Counted from the stretch's first letter, positions 9,436 through 19,193 are shown. The stretch is 23,358 nucleotides of DNA from Azolla pinnata (GCA_037176905.1 JBBBWG010007980.1:1-23358); one strand, 5' to 3'. A program made the numbers and translations. Notes: generated from the sequence alone by a model not told the origin.

Positions 9436-10928
9436 TTAATCATATTCTAGCTCTTCGGGCGTGACAGGCTTCTCCAAAGGTATGATGGATTTCTTGTTGA
9501 CATCTCTTGGGAGGGCTTTCCTCATGTCTGTCAATGCACACACACATATATGAACATCAATCAAACGTATATTCAGCTGGAGAACAGACAATGTTGAGAA
9601 TTAGCTCTCACCTAAACCATCTTCATCGCCAGAATAATATCGCAAGACACGTCGATAAATGACATAGCCAAGCTATCATAGCCAACATTCTCTTCATTGG
9701 GATATGTAGAGAAGACACATATTAAGATACAGATGAGACTTTTGTTGAAGTCACTGACCTTCTCGTACATCCTTATCGCTGGAGCATTTGAGGCTCTTAC
9801 AAACAAATCGACAAAGAATGCATTATACCTGTAAGAATGGTTCGAGAAGAAAGCATATTACATGCCTTTTGCTATAGAAACTTTACTATTGCAATTTTAC
9901 TCTTTTTAGAAATCATGGAACCTACGTCTTCTCACTGATGTTTTCTAGAATGTTCATCAGCTTTTTTGCTAGTTGCTGCCTTCTATACTCTGGAGCCACA
10001 GTGACAGCTGTAACATGACCATGCCATGACTCACCTTTTCCTTCAACTTTCCCCATAACTATACACAAACAGAAAAAATTAAGGCCGAAATAGACTCATG
10101 TTTGAATGCAGTACTGTCAAGATTTACTTGATGGACCATTCAGCAATTAATTTCGTTCAATTATAACTAGCCAGCTAAGTACTTGACAGTCTAGGACCTT
10201 GATCTCCTGGAAGAGAAAATGTGCCAATGAATAAATCTTTACAAAGGCAATATAAAGCTAATGGGGGATAGATCCAAGTACAGTATAGATATCAAAGCTC
10301 TTGCATACTTATATCTTCATTCCAATACAAAACATGGCACCATCTGTGATTTTTCTCTTCAATAGGCTCTAAAATACATCTGCTCCCACGCATTATAGTA
10401 AATTTTGTGACATTATCTCTTCATCATTTTGTGACATTATCTCTTCATCGCTATACAATGGTACACTTGGACATGGTCCTATGCCTTTCAAACAAATAAC
10501 TACATAAAGAAAGACGATGCTCTTTTACGTAGTGAATAAACACACACACACACACTCACACTCACTCACATGTACAAGGGTTTTGCCTTGGGTTTGATTG
10601 TTAAAACAAATAAGAAATTTGCTTACTGTAGCCCATGATACTCCCTCCTGGACCTTCAGCAACATGGAAGAAGTCGGGCCATCTCGCCAAGTATGTGAGG
10701 TAGAACGACATATTGAACTAAAAAACAAAAGGAGAAGAAAGAAAGAAAGAAAGACATGAAAAGAGAAAGGCATATAAAAGAGAAAAGGGGGGGAAGGAAC
10801 AAGGATCAGATTGATCTCTGGGTCTTGTCTTGGATGGGGACTTTGCTTACAGTTTCAGTGAGATGGTCAAGATTGACTGAGGTGAAGCGGAGAAGGTCCT
10901 CGCAGCAGAAGCGACGAATAGTGGTCAT
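9436..10928 (-). CDS. NAA20: N-alpha-acetyltransferase 20, NatB catalytic subunit
   Basis: NatB acetylates N-termini starting Met-Asp/Glu/Asn/Gln co-translationally at cytosolic ribosomes, together with the NAA25 auxiliary subunit. Six exons assemble without a gap: 10851-10928, 10627-10717, 9926-10058, 9759-9828, 9612-9672, 9436-9527 (525 nt, 174 aa). All introns are GT-AG (133, 568, 97, 86 and 84 bases). The product starts MTTIRRFCCEDLLRF and ends VTPEELEYD; it matches the plant NAA20 family over its whole length and has the same 174-aa size as I recall for the Arabidopsis protein. The GNAT acetyl-CoA-binding signature is RRQQLA at residues 82-87, preceded by HGHVTAVTV. FFVDLFVRASN (105-115) and YRRVLRYYSG (130-139) are further family blocks. 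No break or missing key residue is visible. Probably a constitutive gene. Confidence 0.96.
10402..10449. repeat. Perfect 24-bp tandem duplication in NAA20 intron 2
   Basis: The 24 bases at 10402-10425 (ATTTTGTGACATTATCTC...) are repeated immediately and exactly at 10426-10449. The two copies show no differences, so the duplication is recent. It lies within the 568-base intron and does not affect coding. Confidence 0.95.
10541..10570. repeat. CA/CT-rich microsatellite in NAA20 intron 2
   Basis: A (CA)n run of about eight units passes into CACTCACTCACA. It is intronic and simple-sequence, with no coding role. Confidence 0.9.
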
Positions 10929-11042
10929 CTTGCTTACGATCTTCCTTCCCCTGTTTCTATCCTCCTCTGTTTCTGAACAAAAAACAGAGCTATTGCTGAA
11001 ATAGATTCATAAATGGCCAGGAAAAAAAACAATATATATATT

Positions 11043-11429
11043 GGCAGAATTACCAAAACAAAACGCCTACCAAAACTCCTATTGAAATCAGAAATTTACA
11101 AATTAACGCCTAATCTTAACACCCACTAATTGATTTCTAATTAACGCCTCCCACTAATTGATCCTAATCGATTTCCTTACTATATTCGATTATTAACAAA
11201 AGTTGGTCATCTTAGAATCTAATCGATTGATTAACACGTTAATTTGGTATTGCTCGAGTAATTGAACGTTCATCGATTAGTTAATTTGATGTTATTTGAA
11301 CTCGCAATTAATTGATTTGGTGTTAATCAATCGATTGTGCGTTAATTTTTAAAACTAGGCGTTAATTTGCAATTTCTAGTTTTGGTAGGCGTTAAAAATG
11401 TTATTTATAATTTTGTTAGGAATTTTCCC
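11043..11429. mobile_element. Non-autonomous inverted-repeat transposon (MITE/MULE-like)
   Basis: About 387 bases begin GGCAGAATTACC and end with the complement of GGGAAAATTCC. Inside the ends, ACGCCTACCAAAACT (11063-11077) is matched in inverse by 11379-11393, and AATTAACGCCTA (11101-11112) by 11356-11367. The middle is AT-rich with many TAATTGAT/AATCGATT variants and no coding capacity. Ends of the GGxAAAATT type resemble Mutator-like elements, but a clean 9-bp target duplication is not visible because both flanks are TA-repeat. It lies just upstream of NAA20, so it may sit in its promoter. Confidence 0.65.
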
Positions 11430-12921
11430 ATAGATATATATATAATATGTCTCTAACCATAAAGAAAGAGCTATGCTAAAATGGAGCTACAGCTTACTAG
11501 ATAGGGAGAGAAAACAAAAAGGGCAGCAAAAAAATGTAGACATACAGCTATTTGTGACATATGTCACTAATTGACTCAAAAAGAAGTTAAACAAATTATT
11601 ATGATTCCATTGATTTTTGGATGATTACATTAGATTTAGTACTGCATGGTAATCAAGCAATTGATTCGATCAGTACGGTGCATCAATAGTGGCATGAATG
11701 GCTATCAACAATAGCTTTGTATTGGATCAGCAAATGGGTGATTTGGTGGTGATTATTGCTGGAGATTGGCATAATGCAACTGTAATTAGTGATATCCTAC
11801 CAATGTCATCTTCGGGATAATCAAGTGGAGAAACAAAGAAGAAAAGAAAAGCGAGAACTGAGCAGCATTTTGATTACTGATCAATTACCTCATGTGCTTA
11901 AGCTTGCTTAAGCATCGATTTCAACCGTACAGTTTATTCAAGGCTTCAATTTGTAAAAATTGTAATGTTGTTGGGCATCAATCTGAAGTTTGTCACATTT
12001 TTTGGGGGTCAATTTACGCAGTTTACAACTTCTAGGGAGGCTTTTCTTGGCATCATTCTCCATATCTTACTGAGATGCTTTTGGACCACATCCTCATCTG
12101 ACAATTCTAAGCTGACACTGAGATTGTATAGTGATTGTTTGTCTCACCTCATCAGATTGAGGTCATGGGTTCAATCCTCAAGCAATGCATCTGATACTTC
12201 GTACGCCTTTGTCAATCGAATGGAATCACAAAAGACTCTGATATAATATACTGCTTGCTTTCTGTAAAACAAGGGTCTTAAGAACATATTGCTGATGGCC
12301 CATTATGAACAATTCCATAATCTTTCTGCTGCAGCCGGTAACATTCTTTCTTCTTCTTCATCAATGCATACCAATAGTAAGATCTTGAGAAAAACTACAT
12401 ATGTAGAAGAACGTGTTAAGCATGAAGCTTAGATGATCTTTGTAACAGTCGATGTGAATCAATAATCTTTACATTTGAACATTGGGGCCTTGATCGAAAC
12501 AGAAAAGGTCAAGCAATACATTCTCCCATTATGAGGAAGGCAGCTTTTTACCAAACAGATGAAATTCCAGTTTGATTTGCATTTGGCATACAGAAACTGT
12601 ACAGATGTCGATCGATCGATGAACTCCTACTCCTTGTTTACAAAAAACAAAAACCCTCAGTTGTTTGCCAACTAAGGACAGTTCAGTCCTGTGAACGCGT
12701 TCTGATGCTCAGGCACTTGGTCTCAGCACCTACCTTCGTTCTTCAACTGTCCTCTCCAAAATTTCATCTTTCTTCCTCTAGAGCCCTTCTTTTATACAGC
12801 GATTCGGGCTTCATCAAATAAAATACATGTACCACCGATGGTGAATGAATGTATGTTACAACAATGTCTGCATCAGTAAGCCTCTACATAGACCACTTTA
12901 CCTTCGAAGGATCGGAAATCT
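11430..12921. other. Intergenic region upstream of NAA20 and downstream of PPR gene 3
   Basis: AT-rich sequence without a convincing coding exon. The only structure I can support is a short tRNA-like segment near 12121-12180, listed separately. The part near 12840-12921 is the likely 3' untranslated region of the minus-strand PPR gene. Confidence 0.6.
12121..12182 (+). mobile_element. Possible tRNA-derived SINE head (relic)
   Basis: TATAGTGATTG resembles a degenerate RNA polymerase III A box. About 30 bases later, GAGGTCATGGGTTCAATCCTC resembles a tRNA anticodon-arm/T-arm segment with a B box (GGTTCAATCC). No tRNA can be folded from it, so it is better read as a SINE head than as a tRNA gene. 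A very similar B-box segment occurs at 15502-15525. SINE tail and target duplication were not identified. Confidence 0.35.
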
Positions 12922-13008
12922 TCGGTTGTTACTCGATAGTGTACAAATTGCTATCCACATCATTTCATCGGTTGTTACTCGATAGTGTACAAATTGCTAT
13001 CCACATCA
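12922..13008. repeat. 41-bp direct repeat, 46-bp period, spanning the PPR stop codon
   Basis: Bases 12922-12962 and 12968-13008 are identical. The right-hand copy encodes the last residues and stop codon of the minus-strand PPR gene; the left-hand copy lies just beyond the stop in the 3' flank. The duplication is therefore recent and at the gene's extreme 3' end. Confidence 0.95.
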
Positions 13009-14882
13009 GTCCACAGACAGTAATCAGAAGAAGCATGCGATGCCCCATTGTTAACCCGCCAGGCTTCGATCTCGTTGGCTTTAGCATGCAAGCCTACAGC
13101 CGCATATATGTTCGCCATGCAGATATAGGCTTGGGCACATTTCTCGTCAAGCCTGATCAACCTCTCGAAGGTCCACCTTCCGAGATCCACGTTCAACCAT
13201 TTCAGACACGCACCCAAAAGAACCAGCCATAGCAAGACCTGCTCAGTCGATGGCGAAATGTTCCCGATCATAAGTACAGCTTTCTCAAATTGTCCAGCCC
13301 GGCTAAACAGATCGATCATGCTTATGTAGTGCTCCAAAGCCGGAGCGAAGCAGTAAATAGAGCGTAGTTTGCCAAAGATCATCTGCCCCTCCTGAATGAG
13401 ACCCGAATGACTGCACGAGGTCAACAAGACAAGGAACATGACTTGATCGGGGGCAATGCCTTGTGCTATCATTTCACCAAAGAGGTAGAAAACCTTCCTT
13501 GCTTGACCGAGTTGGGCATAACCCGACATCAACGCCGTCCAAGATGTGATGTTCCACACCGGGAGCCCATCGAACACCTCTTGCGCCTTTTCGAGCTCTC
13601 CGAACTTGGCATACATATCCACCAACGATGTGCCGAGCACGAAATCCTTCTCCAACAACCCCAGCTTCCGAGCCTCATTGTGGATCTCTTCTCCGATACC
13701 AAGGCATCTTATGCTGCAACAAGCTTTCAAGAGGGCCATGAATGTGATGGCATCAGCAGTGAGCCCATCGTCTAGCATACGTTCGAAACATGCAAAGGCT
13801 TCGTCTCCAAGGCCGTGCATGGCATATCCAGTTATGAGCGCATTCCACGACACGATGGTTCTCGAGGGGAGGCCATCAAACGCTCGCTGGGCCTTTTCCA
13901 GCATGCCACATTTAACATACATATCGACCAACGTGGTGCCGAGCATCGCATTGGTTCTCAACAACCCCGATCTGCTGGCCTGGGCATGGATCTCTTCCCC
14001 GACCTCCAGCGATCCGATGCTGGCGCAAGCCTTGAGGATGCAAACAAAGGCAATCGCATCGGGGGGGAGCCGATCCTCGTCTTGCATCTTGCGGAAGCAA
14101 TCCAGGGCTCGATCGCCGCGGCCATGGCGGATATACCCCGAGATCAACGCGCTCCAAGCGATCGTATCGCGTGCAGGTAGGGAATCGAACACCTGCTGCG
14201 CCTTCTCGATCGATCCGCACTTGGCATGCATGTCGATGATCGAAGTGGCGAGGACGATGTCTGTCGACACAAGCCCTAGCCTCTCGGCCTCGGAACATAT
14301 CTCTTCGCCGACAGCTAGAGATCCGGTCCTCGAGCACGCTTTCAGGACACAAGCATATGTGTGCGCATTCGGGGAGATGCCCTCGCCTTGCATCTCCCGG
14401 AAGCATCGGATCGCTTCATGGCCCAACCTTCCCCCGTCTTCTTCTTCTTCTCGCTCCTGAACATTGTTGTATGCGCTGATGAGCAGGTTCCATGATGCCA
14501 CGTTCCGGACATGGATCGCATCGAACACTTTCTTGGCTTCCTGGATCGCACCACATCTGCCATACAACCTCACAAGGGCATTACCGAGCATGTCCATGTC
14601 CTTCGGGTTCGGTGCTCCGAGGAGGAGGAGATCGGTGTGCAGCTCAAAAGCTCCGCGGAGGTCCTTGCGCTCGCGGCAGGATTTGATCATGTCCAGCAAG
14701 GAGGCATATCGATCTGGAGAACGGAAACCAGCTTTCTTCTTCCTTCTCTCTTGTTGTTGCTGATGATGCTGCTGATACTGCTGCTGCTGCTGCTGATGCA
14801 GATGCTGCTGCTTCTCCTCGAATGCGCTTGTTGGGTCGAGGCAGGCATCCAGAAGACGAGGTGGGCTGAGCTCTGTTCTCAT
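12975..14882 (-). CDS. PLS-class PPR protein truncated in the E+ region
   Basis: Intronless gene of 635 residues starting MRTELSPPRL at 14882. The frame is open further upstream to 15032, but that codon is GTG and the added residues come from a pyrimidine-rich leader, so I use the first ATG. Residues about 20-50 are a Gln/His-rich tract followed by ERRKKK, encoded by a CAG-type microsatellite (14755-14815). Four P-L-S triplets follow. P-motif code residues are N/N, S/D, N/D, T/D. The first P motif carries an acidic EEEED insertion that lengthens it by about ten residues. The C-terminus has an E1-type stretch (AYICMANIYAAVG), a short E2-like part, then CLWTDVDSNLYTIE, which looks like the first residues of an E+ motif, and stops there. 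No DYW domain. Probably an organellar RNA-binding factor. Confidence 0.94.
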   Translation of the reverse strand: MRTELSPPRLLDACLDPTSAFEEKQQHLHQQQQQQYQQHHQQQQERRKKKAGFRSPDRYASLLDMIKSCRERKDLRGAFELHTDLLLLGAPNPKDMDMLGNALVRLYGRCGAIQEAKKVFDAIHVRNVASWNLLISAYNNVQEREEEEDGGRLGHEAIRCFREMQGEGISPNAHTYACVLKACSRTGSLAVGEEICSEAERLGLVSTDIVLATSIIDMHAKCGSIEKAQQVFDSLPARDTIAWSALISGYIRHGRGDRALDCFRKMQDEDRLPPDAIAFVCILKACASIGSLEVGEEIHAQASRSGLLRTNAMLGTTLVDMYVKCGMLEKAQRAFDGLPSRTIVSWNALITGYAMHGLGDEAFACFERMLDDGLTADAITFMALLKACCSIRCLGIGEEIHNEARKLGLLEKDFVLGTSLVDMYAKFGELEKAQEVFDGLPVWNITSWTALMSGYAQLGQARKVFYLFGEMIAQGIAPDQVMFLVLLTSCSHSGLIQEGQMIFGKLRSIYCFAPALEHYISMIDLFSRAGQFEKAVLMIGNISPSTEQVLLWLVLLGACLKWLNVDLGRWTFERLIRLDEKCAQAYICMANIYAAVGLHAKANEIEAWRVNNGASHASSDYCLWTDVDSNLYTIE

Positions 14883-14930
14883 ATTTGGGCTTCTCTCTGT
14901 CCCCACCTGTCTCTTCTCTTCTCTCTGCCT

Positions 14931-15005
14931 GTTCTGCTTCTGTGCCTGAAGAGAAGGAAGAGAAGGAAAAGGAAGAGAAGGAAGAGAAGAAGGAAGAGAA
15001 GGGCA
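14931..15005 (-). promoter_or_regulatory. Pyrimidine-rich leader of PPR gene 3
   Basis: On the minus strand this is a CTTCTCTTCC-type polypyrimidine stretch upstream of the ATG at 14882. Its translation (PSLPSLPFPS-like) is low complexity, which supports a 5' untranslated region rather than coding sequence. Confidence 0.5.
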
Positions 15006-15027
15006 CTTCCTCAGACTATATATGAAA

Positions 15028-16193
15028 GACACACAGAAGAGTTGTGTTTCTGAGATGAATCTTCAATCCTGATATTGGGAGCTTCCCTTGATCTTCACTC
15101 TTCTTCCGATCGCGATGATCGCGATCGCGGTTGCATACATGTATCGCATCGCAATTAGATAGATGGAGCTTGTGCTGGTTCGAAGCTCGATGCATTGCCG
15201 ATCCGATCCGATCTGCAACTCAATCCTTCATTCTGTATAGAGCCCGAGAAGTTGGATGCCGAATCAATCGGATCCATCCTCTCATCCTCTTATGCCAATC
15301 GAGCTTCTCCTGCCATGCGCCATGAACAGTTTAAATCAGAGCAAGGAAAGAGAAGAAGCGATGGGGAGAAGCGAAAACGAGACTTGCGAATTTCGTACCA
15401 TTCACACCATGTTCCTTCAAGAATATATTGGAGATGTCTAGAGAGAGTATTTTGGAGAGATTCAAAACATATTCCACTAGTGCAATAGAACCATGACAAA
15501 AGAGGTCAAGGGTTCAATTCTTGAGATGTCCTTACAAGTGTGCAAACATGGCTATAACAAGCAACAAAGATCAAGTATAGACTAGAAAGTAATAGCATAC
15601 TAAGTCTTTTGTGCCCTCTATCAATGCCTAGGGTAACCATCAACAATGCTCCATTGCTTGACATGTCTAATTTCTAATGGTCTTGTAAAACAATCTTAAG
15701 ACTGAATCAACCACTAAGAATCTTGACGAGGTATATACAAAATGGGTGAAATACCAGGCCATAATGCTTGCTCATTGCAATGAAATTGCTTCAATTTTTG
15801 AGCCAACATTCACTTATTTTGATCCTTCATGCATCAACTACCAGTTTTCCATTGCGCAATACGATTCCACACCGCAATTGAAGTATTCAGTTCCTTATTC
15901 ACCGACATCCGACATACACACATCCATGGGCGCACGCATTCATTCCATGGTTCAACAACAGAAGTAGGAACTACTCATTGAAGTATATGACTGAGCTTTT
16001 GGCAGTTTTTTCTTTTCAGATGAAAACAATGCCAACCTTGCTGCTTTTTAAGCATTCAAGAGGTTGAAATGGTTTTCTGTTTTCTACAAACTTGCTGTAT
16101 AGAAGAATGTTAGACTACATAAAACTGTGCCGCCTGAATAGTTGTGTATCCAAGCTCGATTTGAAAAGATCCTCGACTGGCAATCGTTGTGCA
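15028..16193. other. Intergenic region between PPR gene 3 and PKA-R
   Basis: Contains the presumed promoter of the PPR gene, including a 21-base near-perfect palindrome CGATCGCGATGATCGCGATCG at 15107-15127, and the 3' flank of the PKA-R gene. A B-box-like segment, AGAGGTCAAGGGTTCAATTC, lies at 15501-15520. No convincing coding exon was seen. Confidence 0.6.
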
Positions 16194-18394
16194 TCACAGT
16201 GCATTCTCTCCGTACGCATTTTTGTTGCGCTCGAGAATGCCATCTAATTTCCCGAACAGGCGCTGTTACGAAAAAGAGGAGCAAAAACAAAACTTCAGAA
16301 AGCGATACTTTGATTGATTTGCATTCAAACAAATGTGGACATGCTTTGAAGCCATCTTATTTTTAAGCAGGTTTAGGGGGGTAAGGATTTGGGGCTTAGG
16401 GCTTGATTTGTATCTTCTGCTTGTTGCGGCGGGGATCAGTGGCTCACCTTGAAACTTTGTCGATCGATACTCGCACACTTGCAGTTTGTGATTGCGCGGA
16501 TCGTCGCAGCACGCGGCTTGTTATTCAATAGCGCGAGCTCACCAAAGTAGTCGCCTCGCTTGTAATGCATCAGAGGGCTTCCACCGCCTTTTGTCGCCTC
16601 TGCCTCTCCCTGTGTTTTGTTTTTTTTTTTTTGTCCCACACCATCACGCGATCAAAACTTCCGAGCATCGCATAATTAGATTAACCACCTATACGATGGA
16701 CCCCCCGAAAAGAAAATCCCATGCAAAAAAGGATTTCAATGGAACAAGTCTTGGGTTTTGGCTTGCACCTCCTCGAGGAGGTAGAGCTTATCCCCAGGTT
16801 GACCTTCGACCACGATGTTCTGGCCAGCATCGAAATATTCTGTCTCTAGAACATCCGCGATCGCCGATTTCTCGTACTTTTCAAGGCTCTGAAACGTTTC
16901 CATGAATCAAAGAAGCGATTCAGAAAAGAGGGTCTAAGGACATGAACTACGATTATGCAGATATATGGACATGGAGAAGCTTTGTTTGTCTTATCCTCGG
17001 AGTCTTGACTGACCTTTAGAAGTGGTACATCCTCCAAGAATTTCTCGTAAGTCTGCCTCTTATTGCTGGTTGTCTGCAGTAGGATGCTTCGGAACGTCAT
17101 TCTGTCCATGGCCCAGAGTGTACAGCTCTGAACTGCCTGCAGCAAATCCAGCCAAGAATCACTTTGCAGCAAGTAATTTCTTTTACAGATTCAAGCAAAA
17201 GTGGGCACTTTAAGATGCAGTGCATCCAACACAGTGAATGAAATCAAGAAATTCACCTTTATCGTAGCTGCCCGAGGTGCATTGTAAAGCAATGCAAGCT
17301 CCCCAAAGCTATCTCCAGGTCCATAGCACTTCAACATCTCTGGTTCAGTTTTCTCGGGTTTCAACAACCACACTTCACAAGCTCCTTCCTGTTTGCATTT
17401 GAGAGCTTCTATCATTTCGGGGCTTATAGAACGGAAGGATCCCATAAAGTCGATAAAACTATTTCAGTTATTGATCTATCTGAAAAACGAAAAGGATTCG
17501 ATACACAACCTCTAACAGATAAAATCGATCACCAGGATCGCCTTGTTTGATGATAATGTCGCCTGCATTATATTTAACTTCTTCTACAGCATCAATGACC
17601 TGAAACGAAGCCAAAGACACCAGAAAACCGAATGAATCGACTAATAACTGATACCAGAAAACCGAATGAACCCATAATTCTATATTGCACAAGAAAAGAC
17701 TTTGATAGTACTATGGCAGTTTGTTCTTTATCCAATGATTTGAAAAGATAGTTTTTCTCCAGAGCATCACGAAGTCTTTGCTTTGCTTCATCACTTTTAG
17801 GGATAACCTATACAAAAGAAAGATAGAAAAAAGTAAAAATTATACATAAAATGGCGTCAAAAAAGAAAGAAGGGACTAAGGGCAGGGGCAAAAGTATTGA
17901 AACATGTGCTCCAGTAATTTGCCAGATCTATGGGCACATAATCTACTTTGGAAACTTGTACACAGCATGCATGTCCTGGATATGGACATGCTTGTCTCAA
18001 TATCTCATTCATTAAAAGCAGAAGTACATGTTTATATAGATTGTATATCGATCGACTATTCAAGCAGCATGAGCCCACATAAGTAGCTTATAGAAAAATT
18101 TGTTGCCCTACTCCATTTTGGAAGTTCGCCATCACTGGCAAATGATTTATTTTTATGGAACTTTTAAATTTTGATACCATGTGATGATAAGAGGCAGATA
18201 GAAGTTTGCCGATACTGTTTTACCTTTGGGGTAAAACCCTCATCTACGTGTGTAATCTCTGCACAGACAGCCGACCTACGTGGTGCTGTTCTTGACCTCT
18301 CAAAAATCTGTGCATCATCAGATGTTGACTTCTTCTTGAAGCTCTTGAGGAAACCAGAGACTTTGGATCCAAGACCGTTTGTTGTTGAGGACAT
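16194..18394 (-). CDS. cAMP-dependent protein kinase regulatory subunit (PKA-R)
   Basis: Eight exons assemble exactly: 18224-18394, 17712-17807, 17510-17599, 17257-17388, 17014-17136, 16769-16888, 16448-16609, 16194-16262 (963 nt, 320 aa); all seven GT-AG introns are phase 0. PKA-R inhibits the kinase catalytic subunit until cAMP binds. Residues 39-43 are RRSAV, an inhibitor site with Ala at the phospho-acceptor position (type I-like pseudosubstrate), followed by CAE. CNB-A (about 78-200) has FGELALLYNAPRAAT (147-161; Glu149, Arg158). CNB-B (about 205-315) has FGELALLNNKPRAAT (266-280; Glu268, Arg277). PRAA rather than PRTA favours cAMP over cGMP. Tyr209 and Tyr315 align with the adenine-capping Trp260 and Tyr371 of mammalian RI-alpha. 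The 38 residues before the inhibitor site show no dimerization/docking helix pair, and an in-frame TGA lies five codons upstream of the ATG. No kinase or PP2C domain follows, so this is not the plant PP2C-CNB-kinase type. Confidence 0.93.
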
Positions 18395-19193
18395 TTCTCT
18401 ACTTTGGTCTCAATAATGGGTGTTTCTATCGCTTCGAATATGTACAACAAGCCAGAAAATCTTATATGTTTCGGAAGGATCGACAGGTCAGACATTAAGT
18501 TTGAGATGTATTGAAGTTTTAACTGAGCGCTGAAACGCGGTATGTAGTAGTTTCGCATCATATTCAAACTCTGGCACTAACATTCTCTTGAGCATGAAAC
18601 CTTCAATGTGCTAAGCATGCGGTTTGTTATTAAAGTTTGGAAGTACTATGCGTTGATAAATGAATTAATGACCCTAAACCTTCTCAAGCTTATGCTGTAA
18701 AGAACATTCATTCCCACTCCCCTCCGATGTCTATGTCTCCAGTCATTGCTGGTTCTAAGGGGAGGGAAAAGAAAGATGCTAGAATTTTTTTTGAAAAAAA
18801 ACCACAAAATGCCCCACAAGGCGTGAGGAAGTTCCATCTTTTAGAAACAACTAATCGGGAAGCTTCTCTCCCTCTCCCTCTACTCCTTTTCCTCTGCCTT
18901 GACCGAATGCAAACATGATTGGATGCCCAAACATGGTACAGACGGTTCATATGCAATGCTCAGATCTGCAACCTTTTCTTTCCTGCATCCATTTTACCCA
19001 TAGGCTTTGTGGATGAAAATCATGAGCTTTTTCATGACTTTCTTCCCCCTTTTGAGTGTCTCATTTGTGTATGCCAAAATGCCTCTATTACATCCTAGTT
19101 TGGGAGCTTATGCCTGTCTTTCCCCTGCCCCTGCCCCTTCCCTTCCCTTCCCCTTGGTCTACTTCTCCCTCCCCTCCAGCAAATTTTGATCCC

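Noticed and set aside
14883..15032. N-terminal extension of PPR gene 3 by 50 residues
   Set aside because: The upstream codon is GTG, not ATG, and the translated residues are low-complexity sequence from a polypyrimidine leader.
16194..18394. Reading the CNB gene as a cGMP-dependent kinase or the plant PP2C-CNB-kinase fusion
   Set aside because: The coding sequence ends 22 codons after the last intron with a PKA-R-like C-terminus, no kinase exon follows towards 15028, the phosphate-binding cassettes are PRAA rather than PRTA, and an RRSA inhibitor site is present.
18244..18567. A 107-codon minus-strand frame overlapping PKA-R exon 1
   Set aside because: It is in another frame from the RRSAV inhibitor-site exon, has no known domain and covers the presumed 5' untranslated region.
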